DNA of 64,000 bases from Candidatus Avimuribaculum pullicola (GTDB taxonomy: Bacteria > Bacteroidota > Bacteroidia > Bacteroidales > Muribaculaceae). This document shows, in pieces, positions 24,950 to 34,166 of this stretch. The stretch covers positions 1 through 64,000 of the forward strand of contig DVKC01000041.1 of assembly GCA_018716295.1 (NCBI GenBank). The letters are read 5' to 3'. Under the pieces are notes generated by a model. That model saw nothing but the letters and a program-made list of their open reading frames with translations. It made no database searches and had not been told where the DNA came from. Every line of letters starts with the position of its first letter. The first letter of the stretch is position 1. The position numbers were made by a program, and so were the translations under genes.

Positions 24950-25500
24950 AACGAATTTTCTTTTAAGTAGTTTTTTATTTTTGCCACGGCGAAGTGGTAG
25001 TTGGTCTTGAGCGTGTTTACATTCTTGCCTGTGACGCGAGCTATCTCTTCGTAGGGCATTTCGTCGTAATACCTAAGGTTGAAAGCGAGCCGTTGCTGCG
25101 TCGGCAGCTGTAGCAGTGCTTTTTGGAACAGTATCTCGGCTGCGTCGGCATTCACCCCGGCTTCGTCTTCGAGTTTCTCGACAAGCACTTCGCCGAGGCT
25201 GTCGATCGACTGGAACAAGCCGGCACGGCGGCGCAGCAGCCGCAGGGCTTCGTTGGTGGCTATGCGGTAAACCCACGTTCCGAGCGAACTTTTTTGTTCA
25301 AACTTGCCGATTCCGGCAAGTATGTTGATGGCGGTTTCTTGCATCACGTCCTCGGCATCTTCGTGGGCGACGACGATGCGGCGAATGTGCCAGTACAGGC
25401 GTGAGCCGTATTTGGCAAGCAGCGCACGGTAGCCTCGATCTCGGTCGGTTGGCGACATGAGCATCGCCACTATTTGTTCGTCGTCGATTTGCTTAGCCAC
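24946..25500 (-). CDS. ECF-type RNA polymerase sigma factor
   Basis: A 184-residue sigma-70 family protein with region 2 (YGSRLYWHIRRIVVAHEDAEDVMQETAINIL, with the DAEDVMQET core) and region 4 (LPTQQRLAFNLRYYDEMPYEEIARVTGKNVNTLKTNYHFAVAKIKNYL, an HTH recognising -35-type elements). It probably directs transcription of its own operon. Upstream on the minus strand, TAACTTTTG at 25549-25541 is a near -7 match. It heads a three-gene unit with the putative anti-sigma factor and the periplasmic protein. Confidence 0.93.
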   Translation of the reverse strand: MAKQIDDEQIVAMLMSPTDRDRGYRALLAKYGSRLYWHIRRIVVAHEDAEDVMQETAINILAGIGKFEQKSSLGTWVYRIATNEALRLLRRRAGLFQSIDSLGEVLVEKLEDEAGVNADAAEILFQKALLQLPTQQRLAFNLRYYDEMPYEEIARVTGKNVNTLKTNYHFAVAKIKNYLKENSL

Positions 25501-25574
25501 TGGTTTTGTTGTTTTACGTTAGTTTGATACTGCCGGTAGGCAAAAGTTAAATTGTCGAAATGTTAAAAACGGTG

Positions 25575-25599
25575 CTTTGGCTTGATTTTTTTGCCAAAG
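25575..25599 (-). terminator. Terminator of the ROK regulator gene
   Basis: CTTTGGC (25575-25581) pairs with GCCAAAG (25593-25599). Read on the minus strand the hairpin is followed by CACCGTTTTTAA. It separates the ROK gene from the ECF sigma operon, which lies further on in the same direction. Confidence 0.6.
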
Positions 25600-25611
25600 T
25601 GTGTGCATGGG

Positions 25612-26817
25612 TCAATGTTCAAACATGCGGCTGCGTGCAAGCATGCATGCTCCGATGATGCCGGCTTTCTCTTTCAGCTTGGAAGAAGCTATTGCCGAGT
25701 CGCGGTTGACAAGGTTGAGCGAATATTTGCGAATGGCCGACTTGATGGGCTCGGTGAGGTAGTCCTCGGCAAGTGATAGCTTCCCGCCGATGATGACCAG
25801 TTCGGGGTTAAACACGTTTATGACCGATGCGATATGCTTGCCGAGTTTTGACCCGACTTCTTCGAGAATTTCGATGCATAATGGGTCTTCCTTGTTTATG
25901 GCGTCGATTATATCGTCGAGGGAAATCTGTTTTCCTTCTGAGATTTCTTTTGAAAGTATGGAGGTTTCGCCGTTGGCAATGCGTTCGAGCAGCACTCGGT
26001 GCATGGCGCGTCCCGAAGCCTCGGTTTCGAGGCACCCTTTTTTGCCGCAGTGGCACAGTATCTCGTTGTCATAGGCGGGAATGTGCCCAAATTCCCCGGC
26101 AAACCCCGATTTCCCTGTATATATCTTCCCGTCGATTATAATCCCTATGCCAAGTCCCCAGCTGGCATTGACGAAAATGATGTCTTTCTCGCCGTTGACG
26201 CAACCTTCCATGAACTCGCCGTAAGTGAGGGCGCGTGTGTCGTTGTCGATGCACACGGGGCAGCCTATCTTGCTCGTCAATATCTCGGAGAGAGGTTGCT
26301 CCGAGAAATTGAAAATACTGAAGCTGTAGCCGGTTTCGGGGTTGACGCGTCCCGATATGTTGACGCAGATGTTAAGTATCTTGTCGTGGTTTATTTCGAG
26401 GCTTGAAATTTGCTGGTTCAAGACATTGCATAGCTCATCGAGCGACTTTGGGGTGTTTTCGAGGTTGTAGGGTATGCCGGTCTTGTGGCATATCAGGTCG
26501 CCCTTGAAGTTTATGACTCCCAGGTCGATCGACGAGTGGTTTATATCTACCCCCAAGAAATACCCCGATTCGGGATTAAGTCCGTAGAGTATCGGGTGGC
26601 GCCCGCCCGAAGTTTCGAGTTTGCCGTATTCGTTGATGAATCCTTCTTCGCTCATCTCACCGATGAACTTGGTCACGGTGGGAATGCTCAAGTTCAATTC
26701 TTTCGACAACTCGGTGATTGTAGAACTGCCGTTATATATATAATGTGTAATTATTTTTTTCTTCAGCAATGCATTTTTGCTGCCTTTTTCTATTTCTTTG
26801 AGTAATGTAAGAGCCAT
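25612..26817 (-). CDS. ROK family transcriptional repressor (NagC/Mlc/XylR type)
   Basis: A 401-residue protein. The N-terminal winged HTH is at about 30-75 (STITELSKELNLSIPTVTKFIGEMSEEG). The ROK sugar-kinase-like domain follows: phosphate motif LGVDINHSSIDLGVINFKGDL, then CVNISGRVNPETG, and the zinc/ROK signature GHIPAYDNEILCHCGKKGCLETEASG (Cys-His-Cys-Cys cluster). It is divergently placed from the sugar utilisation locus starting at 27163, so it most likely represses that locus and releases it upon binding a sugar or sugar phosphate. The HTH and length argue for a regulator and not a glucokinase. Confidence 0.92.
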   Translation of the reverse strand: MALTLLKEIEKGSKNALLKKKIITHYIYNGSSTITELSKELNLSIPTVTKFIGEMSEEGFINEYGKLETSGGRHPILYGLNPESGYFLGVDINHSSIDLGVINFKGDLICHKTGIPYNLENTPKSLDELCNVLNQQISSLEINHDKILNICVNISGRVNPETGYSFSIFNFSEQPLSEILTSKIGCPVCIDNDTRALTYGEFMEGCVNGEKDIIFVNASWGLGIGIIIDGKIYTGKSGFAGEFGHIPAYDNEILCHCGKKGCLETEASGRAMHRVLLERIANGETSILSKEISEGKQISLDDIIDAINKEDPLCIEILEEVGSKLGKHIASVINVFNPELVIIGGKLSLAEDYLTEPIKSAIRKYSLNLVNRDSAIASSKLKEKAGIIGACMLARSRMFEH

Positions 26818-26957
26818 GGGGATAATGTGTGTAGCGTTAAATGTCTATTGGTGAGCTGTAAAAGTCATGAATTGCAATTGAATTGTGGTTGTTGCGACGC
26901 ATCGTTCCCTTGCAATTAAGCGTGTATATTGGCACGGGTTCTCTTATCTCATTGGTA

Positions 26958-26965
26958 CAAAGTTA
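26958..26965 (-). promoter_or_regulatory. -7 box TAACTTTG of the ROK gene
   Basis: Read on the minus strand this is TAACTTTG, a full TAnnTTTG match, about 140 nt upstream of the ROK start. No clear -33 TTTG is seen, and the long leader makes the call tentative. The rest of the 26818-27162 spacer is AT-rich and carries the operator and promoter listed separately, plus a 13-bp palindrome CAATTAATAATTG at 27007-27019. Confidence 0.45.
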
Positions 26966-27075
26966 GTTATTCTCGGCATTTTCTCGGCTTAAAAATAAGC
27001 GAATAACAATTAATAATTGTATAAATTTGCAATTGGGCTTGCTGTTAACTTAATGAGTTAAAAAGTGGGTCTTAG

Positions 27076-27095
27076 TTAATAAAAATATTTATTAA
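27076..27095. promoter_or_regulatory. Putative ROK operator, inverted repeat TTAATAAA-N4-TTTATTAA
   Basis: A perfect 8-bp inverted repeat with a 4-bp spacer lies 3 bp upstream of the -33 element of the sugar utilisation promoter. NagC/Mlc-type regulators bind AT-rich palindromes of this size, and the ROK regulator is encoded next door. Binding is inferred from position and symmetry only. Confidence 0.55.
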
Positions 27096-27098
27096 TTG

Positions 27099-27129
27099 TT
27101 GGATTTATAATAAAAATAATCTACTTTTG
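27099..27129 (+). promoter_or_regulatory. Promoter of the sugar utilisation locus
   Basis: TTG at 27099-27101, a 20-bp spacer, then TACTTTTG at 27122-27129, a full -7 match. The ATG at 27163 lies 33 bp downstream. An earlier in-frame ATG (27127) overlaps the -7 box and is therefore not the start. Confidence 0.7.
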
Positions 27130-27162
27130 TGCAGTGACAAAAATAAACAGACTAATAATATC

Positions 27163-28278
27163 ATGCAGAAAAGTAGTCGAAGAGAATTTATCAAGAGGGC
27201 AGCGATGGCAGGTGCTTCGCTAGCCATATTGCCGTCGGTGGCCGAAGCTATGGCGGCTGGCTCGTCAGCAGTTCAGCAGGCGGGAATGCCACAAGTGTTG
27301 ACCAACAGTGAAGCCGGAGGGCTTATTGTTCCAAAGGGCAACGGGTTGCAAATCACGGGGACATTTCTCGATGAGATTTCCCATGACATACCCCATCAGA
27401 ACTGGGGCATGAAAGAATGGGATCAAGACTTCAGGAACATGAAGGCCATCGGAATCGACACAGTGATACTTATCCGCTCGGGGTATCGCAAGTTTGTTAC
27501 CTATCCATCGGAGTACTTGCTCAAAAAGGGCTGCTATTGCCCGTCGGTCGATTTGGTGGAGATGTTCTTGACCCTTGCCGAGCGTTATGGTATGAAGTTT
27601 TACTTTGGGCTCTACGACTCGGGTCGCTATTGGGACACGGGCGACCTGAGTTGGGAGATAGAAGACAATAAATATGTAATCGACGAGGTGTGGCAACGCT
27701 ATGGCACACGCCACAAGAGTTTCGGTGGCTGGTATATAAGCGGCGAAATCAGCCGTGCCACCAAGGGGGCAATCAAGGCATTCCATGCCATGGGCAAGCA
27801 GTGCAAGGATGTGTCGGGCGGTCTGCCAACATTCATCTCGCCATGGATCGATGGCAAAAAGGCCGTGATGGCAAGCAGCGGTTCGCTCACGCGCAGCGAT
27901 GCAGTGTCGGTCGAGCAGCACGAGAAAGAATGGAACGAGATATTCGATGGTATCCACGATGTGGTTGACGCTTGCGCCTTCCAGGACGGACATATCGACT
28001 ATGATGAGCTTGATGCATTCTTCACAGTGAACAAGAAGCTTGCCGACCGCTATGGTATGCAGTGCTGGACTAATGCCGAAACGTTTGACCGCGATATGCC
28101 AATAAGGTTCCTGCCTATAAAATTTGACAAGTTGCGCATGAAATTGGAGGCTGCCAAGCGTGCAGGTTATGACAAGGCGATAACATTTGAGTTCTCGCAC
28201 TTCATGAGTCCGCAGTCGGCCTATTTGCAGGCAGGGCATCTGTATGACCGTTACAAGGAATATTTCGATATAAAGTAA
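27163..28278 (+). CDS. Tat-exported DUF4434 protein, putative glycoside hydrolase-like TIM barrel
   Basis: A protein of about 371 residues. The N-terminus has a twin-arginine signal (SSRREFIKRAAMAGASLAILP), suggesting export of a folded, perhaps cofactor-bearing protein. The body begins GNGLQITGTFLDEISHDIPHQNWG and continues with MKAIGIDTVILIRSGYR, matching DUF4434, a TIM-barrel domain related to glycoside hydrolases. Acidic residues in GGWYISGEISRATKG and CWTNAETFDRD are candidate catalytic or binding sites. It is the first gene of the locus controlled by the ROK regulator. Activity unknown. Confidence 0.8.
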   Translation: MQKSSRREFIKRAAMAGASLAILPSVAEAMAAGSSAVQQAGMPQVLTNSEAGGLIVPKGNGLQITGTFLDEISHDIPHQNWGMKEWDQDFRNMKAIGIDTVILIRSGYRKFVTYPSEYLLKKGCYCPSVDLVEMFLTLAERYGMKFYFGLYDSGRYWDTGDLSWEIEDNKYVIDEVWQRYGTRHKSFGGWYISGEISRATKGAIKAFHAMGKQCKDVSGGLPTFISPWIDGKKAVMASSGSLTRSDAVSVEQHEKEWNEIFDGIHDVVDACAFQDGHIDYDELDAFFTVNKKLADRYGMQCWTNAETFDRDMPIRFLPIKFDKLRMKLEAAKRAGYDKAITFEFSHFMSPQSAYLQAGHLYDRYKEYFDIK

Positions 28279-28288
28279 ACCCGCAGTC

Positions 28289-29701
28289 ATGGTAGAAGTT
28301 GCCAAGCAAAATATCAATATGGCGTATGTCGTAGCCTTGTCAGTTGTGGCCGCGTTGGGCGGCTTCCTGTTTGGCTACGACGCAGCCGTTGTGTCGGGTA
28401 CGGTGTCGCAAGTGGCCGCGCAATTTGCTCTCGACGAGTTGCAGGTAGGTTGGTTTGTGGGCTGTGCCTTGATAGGGTCGATAGTCGGCGTGGCGTTTGC
28501 TGGCAAGCTCAGTGATGCTTGCGGGCGCAAGGCGACGTTGCTTGTGGCCGCGCTGTTTTTTGCCGTTTCGGGCGTAGGGTGCGCCTTCTCGACGACATTC
28601 CCCATGCTTGTGGTGTCGCGTATGCTGGGTGGCGTGGGCATCGGTGTGGTTTCGATCGTTTCACCACTTTATATATCAGAGATTTCGGTGGCACGTTACC
28701 GCGGGCAATTGGTGTCGCTTTACCAGCTTGCTGTCACCATCGGCTTCCTTGGTGCTTATCTTGCCAATTACATGCTGCTGCATTTTTCGCATAGCGGAGC
28801 CGACCTGGGTACTGGTTGGATGCAACGTATTTTCGTATCGGAGGTGTGGCGTGGCATGCTTGGCTTGTCGGGTGTGCCAGCCATTTTGCTTTTCATAGGC
28901 ATATATTTCATTCCCGAGAGTCCACGGTGGCTGGTGTTGCGGGGCAAGGAAGATGGCGCACTTGCGGTTTTCAACAAGATATATCGCAGTATTGCCGATG
29001 CCAAGGAACAATTGGCTGAAACCAAGTCGGTCATAGGGGCAGCTGTCCGTTCCGACTGGAAGCTTCTTTTCAGCCCGGGCATATTCAAGGCTGTGCTTAT
29101 CGGTGCGGCTATTGCCATACTCGGACAATTCATGGGCGTGAACGCCGTGCTGTATTATGGCCCGACTATTTTTGAACAAGCCGGCCTGTCGGGTGGTGAT
29201 GCGTTGTTCAGCCAGGTGCTTGTGGGCATAGTTAATGCCGTCACCACGGTTTTGGCCGTTTTCATAATCGACCGCGTGGGGCGCAAGACGCTTGTGTATT
29301 ATGGCGTTTCGGGCATGGTGGTGTCGTTGTTGCTCATCGGCTTTTATTTCCATTGGGGCAGCAGCGTGGGACTCGGCAACGGGTTCTTGCTCACGTTCTT
29401 CCTCTTTTATGTGTTCTGCTGCGCCATTTCCATCTCGGCAGTGATATTTGTATTCTTGTCGGAAATGTACCCTACCCGGGTGCGTGGCATGGCCATGTCG
29501 GTTGCAGGATTTTCGTTGTGGGTGGGCACTTATCTTGTAGGCCAGCTCACTCCGTGGTTGCTTCACACGGCAACTCCGGCAGGAACGTTCTTGATTTTTG
29601 CCGTGATGTGTGTGCCTTATATCCTCATAGTGTGGAAGTTGATGCCTGAAACCACAGGCAAATCGCTTGAGGAAATTGAAAGATATTGGACTAAACAATA
29701 A
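28289..29701 (+). CDS. MFS sugar porter (sugar:H+ symporter family)
   Basis: A 470-residue inner-membrane transporter with about 12 membrane segments. Sugar porter signatures are present: FGYDAAVVSGT in TM1, GKLSDACGRKATLL between TM2 and TM3, PESPRWLVLRGKED after TM6, VDRVGRKTL-like IIDRVGRKTLVYYG between TM8 and TM9, and PETTGKSLEEIE at the C-terminus. XylE/GalP-like proteins import monosaccharides with protons. It lies 10 nt after the DUF4434 gene and 18 nt before the epimerase, so it should carry the sugar the epimerase acts on. Confidence 0.93.
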   Translation: MVEVAKQNINMAYVVALSVVAALGGFLFGYDAAVVSGTVSQVAAQFALDELQVGWFVGCALIGSIVGVAFAGKLSDACGRKATLLVAALFFAVSGVGCAFSTTFPMLVVSRMLGGVGIGVVSIVSPLYISEISVARYRGQLVSLYQLAVTIGFLGAYLANYMLLHFSHSGADLGTGWMQRIFVSEVWRGMLGLSGVPAILLFIGIYFIPESPRWLVLRGKEDGALAVFNKIYRSIADAKEQLAETKSVIGAAVRSDWKLLFSPGIFKAVLIGAAIAILGQFMGVNAVLYYGPTIFEQAGLSGGDALFSQVLVGIVNAVTTVLAVFIIDRVGRKTLVYYGVSGMVVSLLLIGFYFHWGSSVGLGNGFLLTFFLFYVFCCAISISAVIFVFLSEMYPTRVRGMAMSVAGFSLWVGTYLVGQLTPWLLHTATPAGTFLIFAVMCVPYILIVWKLMPETTGKSLEEIERYWTKQ

Positions 29702-29719
29702 CACAATAACTGTAGAATT

Positions 29720-30901
29720 ATGGATTTCAACCTGTTAGCAAACCAGTACAAAAGCGAACTCCTCGACAATGTGTTGCCATTCTGGCTCACATATTCGCAG
29801 GACAAGGAGCACGGAGGTTACTTTTCGTGCTTGAATCGCAATGGTGATGTGTTCGACACCGACAAATTCATTTGGCTGCAGGGCCGTGAAGTGTGGCTTT
29901 TCGCAATGCTTTACAATAAAGTGGAAAAGCGGCAAGAATGGCTCGACTGCGCCATACAAGGTGCCGAGTTCCTGAAGAAGTACGGGCATGACGGCAATTA
30001 CAATTGGTATTTCTCGCTCGACCGTGCGGGAAATCCTCTCGTTGAGCCTTATAACATCTTCTCCTACACGTTTGCCACGATGGCTTTCGGACAATTGGCT
30101 CTTGCCACTGGCAACGCCGAATATGCCGAGATTGCAAAACGCACGTTCGACGTTGTGCTGTCGAAGAAAGATAACCCGAAAGGCAAATGGAACAAGTTGC
30201 ACCCAGGCACTCGCAATCTCAAAGGGTTCTCGTTGCCGATGATATTGTGCAACCTTGCACTTGAAATAGAGCACTTGCTCGATGAGGATTTCCTCAAGAA
30301 AGTAATGGAAGAATGTATCCACGAAGTGATGGAAGTGTTCTACCGCCCCGAACTCGGTGGTATAATTGTCGAAAATGTGCTCGACACGGGCGAATTGTCC
30401 GACTCGTTTGAAGGTCGCCAAGTCACTCCGGGTCACGACATCGAGGCAATGTGGTTCATCATGGACTTGGGCAAGCGGCTCGGTCGCCCCGAACTGATTG
30501 AGAAAGCCAAGAATATCACACTTACCATGTGTGAATATGGCTGGGACAAGGAGTTCGGTGGAATTTTCTACTTCATGGATCGCAAGGGCTTCCCGCCGCA
30601 ACAGCTTGAGTGGGATCAGAAATTGTGGTGGGTGCACATCGAAACACTCATTTCCACCATCAAGGGCTACCAGCTCACAGGCGACGAGCGTTGCCTTGAG
30701 TGGTTTGAACGTGTGCACGACTACACGTGGACGCATTTCAAGGACAAGGAATATCCCGAGTGGTTCGGTTATCTGAACCGCCGTGGCGAGGTGTTGCTCC
30801 CCTTGAAGGGCGGCAAGTGGAAAGGTTGTTTCCACGTTCCCCGTGGCTTGTACCAGTGTTGGCAAGTCCTTGAACAATTGAAATTACAGCCTTCTAAATA
30901 A
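29720..30901 (+). CDS. AGE family sugar 2-epimerase (N-acylglucosamine 2-epimerase-like)
   Basis: A 393-residue (alpha/alpha)6-barrel enzyme. Candidate catalytic His residues are in TPGHDIEAMWF (about H241) and in GGKWKGCFHVPRGLY near the C-terminus (about H374), the positions used by AGE and cellobiose epimerases. The latter motif resembles N-acetylglucosamine 2-epimerase (ManNAc/GlcNAc), and such enzymes serve in sialic acid/ManNAc catabolism in gut Bacteroides. A role on another sugar such as mannose or cellobiose cannot be excluded. It lies between the sugar porter and susC. Confidence 0.85.
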   Translation: MDFNLLANQYKSELLDNVLPFWLTYSQDKEHGGYFSCLNRNGDVFDTDKFIWLQGREVWLFAMLYNKVEKRQEWLDCAIQGAEFLKKYGHDGNYNWYFSLDRAGNPLVEPYNIFSYTFATMAFGQLALATGNAEYAEIAKRTFDVVLSKKDNPKGKWNKLHPGTRNLKGFSLPMILCNLALEIEHLLDEDFLKKVMEECIHEVMEVFYRPELGGIIVENVLDTGELSDSFEGRQVTPGHDIEAMWFIMDLGKRLGRPELIEKAKNITLTMCEYGWDKEFGGIFYFMDRKGFPPQQLEWDQKLWWVHIETLISTIKGYQLTGDERCLEWFERVHDYTWTHFKDKEYPEWFGYLNRRGEVLLPLKGGKWKGCFHVPRGLYQCWQVLEQLKLQPSK

Positions 30902-30935
30902 ACCTAATTTATTCAAAACTAAAAAATTTTTTATT

Positions 30936-33900
30936 ATGAGAGAAAACAGTCTAATAATCTGCTCTCGACGATTGAAGACACTTGTGTTTTCGTTGTTGAT
31001 GGTGGTGACTTGTGCATTTGGGGCGGCTGCGCAAGGTATCCTCGTGAGTGGCACAGTCAGCGATGCCAAGGGCGATGCTTTGCCAGGCGTCAGTGTGACG
31101 GTGAAAGGGACAACCAAGGGGGTAATGACCGATGCCCAAGGTGCATACCGCTTGAACCAGGTGAATCCCGACGGTGTGCTTGTATTCTCGTTTGTGGGAA
31201 TGCAGACACAAGAGATAAAAATTGCCGGCAAGCAGGTGCATAACATCACTATGGCCGACGATGCCCAGTTGCTCGACGACGTGGTAGTCGTAGGTTATGG
31301 TACAATGAAGAAAAGCTCATTGACAGGTGCCGTGTCGGCAATCAATGGCGAAGACCTGCTCGTGTCGCCATCGACCAACGTGACGCAGGTGCTCGCTGGT
31401 AAGTTGCCTGGTATCTCGTCGGTACAGGAAAGTGGTGAACCTGGTGTGGACAACGCTTCGTTGCGTATCCGTGGTTCGATTTACAATGTTACTTATATTG
31501 TTGACGGTTTCCCACGTGAAATTGGCGACATCGATCCTAACGATATTGAAAGTGTCAGCGTATTGAAAGATGCCGCAGCAGCTGCCGTTTACGGTTTGAA
31601 GGCTGCCGGCGGTGTAATCATTGTTACGACTAAGAAAGGTGCACAAGGCAAGTCGAAGATTACGTATGACGGCTCGGTGGGTGGTTCGTTCAACACCAAC
31701 TTCCCGGAATTCTGCGACGGCCCTGAATTTGCTTATTACTACAACCTCGGTGACATGATGGACCGCATGGCCAATGGCATTATAACTTCGCCGGCAGAAT
31801 ATGTGCCGATCTTCTCGGAACAGAACATTGCCGACATGAAGGCTGGACGCAATGGCTGGGGCAACGTTGACTATGCCGACCGAGTGTTTGGCACAGGTGT
31901 CAACCAGAAGCACAATGTGTCGGTACAAGGTGGTACTGAACGCTTGCGCTACTATGCTTCGGTGGGCTACATGGGACAAGATGGTAACATCGACAATTTC
32001 TATTACAAGCGTTACAACTTGCGCTCTAACATCGAAGCCGACATTGCCAAGGACTGGAAGTTGTCGATAGGCGTATCGGCTCGCACGAGCAAGCGCCACA
32101 CTCCAGGCTACGCATCGGGTGGCACGGATAGCAACTCGGAACTCGGCGAACAAGGCTGGATGTCAATTGCCAACCAGACAGTGCGTATGCACCCGTATGT
32201 ACCCGAGAAAATCGACGGCGTTTACACTGGTACTGCCAACAACAGTGGCCAATCAAACAGCCCGCTGGCTGCAATCTACGAGTCGGGCTACCAGGAAACA
32301 CGTTCTACTGCTGTCGAAACTAATGTGGCATTGCAATATGATGTGCCTTGGGTTAAGGGCTTGACATTGAAGGTTAACGGGTCGTATGACTACAGCACTT
32401 CATGGAACAAGAACCTGTCCACTCCATATTACACAATGATGACAACGAAGCCTACATCCAATGTAGAACAGCTTACTTATCAAAGCATTCTTGACCCTCG
32501 TGGCAACGCGACCAACAAACTTGGCGAAGGCCAGGCTACTACTCGCCAAATGGTGGGACAAGGTAGCATCGCGTATGTCAATTCGTTCGGGCTTCACAAT
32601 GTAGATTTCCTTGCACTTGTGGAAATACAGGACTATAAATACAACAATCTTGCAGCTTATGCACAAGATATTCCATTCCCATCGCTTCCTGAACTTGGTT
32701 TCGGTAACCCCGATGTGACTGGTTCGATTGCTGGTAGCAGCAATGCTACGCGCAGCATCGGTTATGTGTTCCGCTTGAAGTATGACTACGACAACAAGTA
32801 CCTTGCCGAGTTCACTGGCCGTTATGATGGTTCTTATCGTTTCTCGGGCAACGTTTCGGGCAAGCGTTGGGGCTTCTTCCCTTCGGGTTCGGTAGCATGG
32901 CGCATTTCTCGTGAAGACTTCATGAAAGATGTGACAATAATCAATGACTTGAAGGTTCGTGGCTCAATCGGTCTGCTCGGTTCGGACAATGTAACTCCTT
33001 ACCGCTTTCTCAGCACTTATGCATACGGCAGCAACGTGATGATAGGTGGCAACTCATGGACATCGCTCTACACCAGTGCAATCCCCAACAACACGCTTAC
33101 GTGGGAAAAGACATTGTCGTACAATGCCGGTTTCGACTTGACAATGTGGAACAGTATGCTCGGCGTGGAATTTGACGCATTCTACAACTATACCTACGAT
33201 ATTCTGACTCAGCTCGGCGGTAGCACTTATCCACCATCGATGGGTGGCTATTACAGCTCATGGGCCAACTATAACAAGATCGACACCAAGGGTATCGATG
33301 TTACAGTTTCGCACCGCAACCACTTCATGCTCGGTGGCAAGATGTTTGACTACGGCATCTCGGCTAACGTGAGCTGGGCAAAGAACCGCTGGTTGCGCTA
33401 TGCTGCCGACGGTGCCAACGACCCGGAATGGATACGTGTAACTGGCACGAGCGTATATGCACAATATGGCTGGATTGCCGACGGACTTTACCGCAGCGAG
33501 GAAGAAATCGACAACTCGGCATGGTATGGCAGCCGTCCTAACGTGGGCGACATCAAGTACCGCGACCTCAATGGCGATAACAAGATTGACTGGAGCGACC
33601 GCGCCCGCATCGGACACGACAACCGCCCGGCAGTCACTTATGGCTTGAACCTCAATGCAAGCTGGAATGGCATCGACCTTGACATGCAATTCACTGGTGG
33701 TGCAATCTTTGATGTATCGCTCACAGGTACTTACTACAACGGATATGACGACAACACAGTGTGGACCAAGACTTTCAAGGATGGCATGAACTCTCCGCTC
33801 TACTTGGTTGAAAATGCCTACAGCGTTTACAACCCCGATGGCGAGTTCCCGCGCATCACTGCCGGTAACCTCACCCATGGTGGCGACAACGGCTTGGCTT

Positions 33901-34142
33901 CTACTTTCTGGTTGCGCGATGGCAAGTACATCCGCTTGAAATCTATGACTATCGGTTACACCCTGCCACAGCAGTGGATGGACAAGATCGGTATCGAGCG
34001 CATACGCCTGTACGTGCAAGGCTCTAACTTGTTCACTATCGACGGTCTGCCTGATGGTATCGACCCCGAATCTCCAGGTGTGAACAATGGTTACTATCCG
34101 CAACAGCGCACTGTAATGGGAGGTTTAACATTGACATTCTAA
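30936..34142 (+). CDS. SusC/RagA family TonB-linked outer-membrane transporter
   Basis: A 1068-residue protein with a long signal region, a carboxypeptidase-regulatory-like domain (about 33-110, ILVSGTVSDAKGDALPGVSVTVKG), a TonB-box-like segment followed by VVVVGYGTMKKSSLTGAV, a plug domain (KLPGISSVQESGEPG, LRIRGS, VDGFPR, DIESVSVLKDAAAAAVYGLKAAGGVIIVTTKKG) and a 22-strand barrel. It imports oligosaccharides with its SusD partner, encoded 24 nt downstream. The preceding epimerase gene is only 34 nt away, so it is probably transcribed from the promoter at 27129. Confidence 0.97.
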   Translation: MRENSLIICSRRLKTLVFSLLMVVTCAFGAAAQGILVSGTVSDAKGDALPGVSVTVKGTTKGVMTDAQGAYRLNQVNPDGVLVFSFVGMQTQEIKIAGKQVHNITMADDAQLLDDVVVVGYGTMKKSSLTGAVSAINGEDLLVSPSTNVTQVLAGKLPGISSVQESGEPGVDNASLRIRGSIYNVTYIVDGFPREIGDIDPNDIESVSVLKDAAAAAVYGLKAAGGVIIVTTKKGAQGKSKITYDGSVGGSFNTNFPEFCDGPEFAYYYNLGDMMDRMANGIITSPAEYVPIFSEQNIADMKAGRNGWGNVDYADRVFGTGVNQKHNVSVQGGTERLRYYASVGYMGQDGNIDNFYYKRYNLRSNIEADIAKDWKLSIGVSARTSKRHTPGYASGGTDSNSELGEQGWMSIANQTVRMHPYVPEKIDGVYTGTANNSGQSNSPLAAIYESGYQETRSTAVETNVALQYDVPWVKGLTLKVNGSYDYSTSWNKNLSTPYYTMMTTKPTSNVEQLTYQSILDPRGNATNKLGEGQATTRQMVGQGSIAYVNSFGLHNVDFLALVEIQDYKYNNLAAYAQDIPFPSLPELGFGNPDVTGSIAGSSNATRSIGYVFRLKYDYDNKYLAEFTGRYDGSYRFSGNVSGKRWGFFPSGSVAWRISREDFMKDVTIINDLKVRGSIGLLGSDNVTPYRFLSTYAYGSNVMIGGNSWTSLYTSAIPNNTLTWEKTLSYNAGFDLTMWNSMLGVEFDAFYNYTYDILTQLGGSTYPPSMGGYYSSWANYNKIDTKGIDVTVSHRNHFMLGGKMFDYGISANVSWAKNRWLRYAADGANDPEWIRVTGTSVYAQYGWIADGLYRSEEEIDNSAWYGSRPNVGDIKYRDLNGDNKIDWSDRARIGHDNRPAVTYGLNLNASWNGIDLDMQFTGGAIFDVSLTGTYYNGYDDNTVWTKTFKDGMNSPLYLVENAYSVYNPDGEFPRITAGNLTHGGDNGLASTFWLRDGKYIRLKSMTIGYTLPQQWMDKIGIERIRLYVQGSNLFTIDGLPDGIDPESPGVNNGYYPQQRTVMGGLTLTF

Positions 34143-34166
34143 ACAAACAGAAATACATTGAACACT

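Noticed and set aside
27265-28317. Long antisense frame (about 350 codons) opposite the DUF4434 gene
   Set aside because: The sense strand encodes a Tat signal and a known domain with a promoter; the antisense frame has no family features and arises from codon bias.
29735-30877. Antisense frame of 380 codons opposite the epimerase gene
   Set aside because: The epimerase motifs on the plus strand are clear; the opposite frame has no domain, start signal or promoter.
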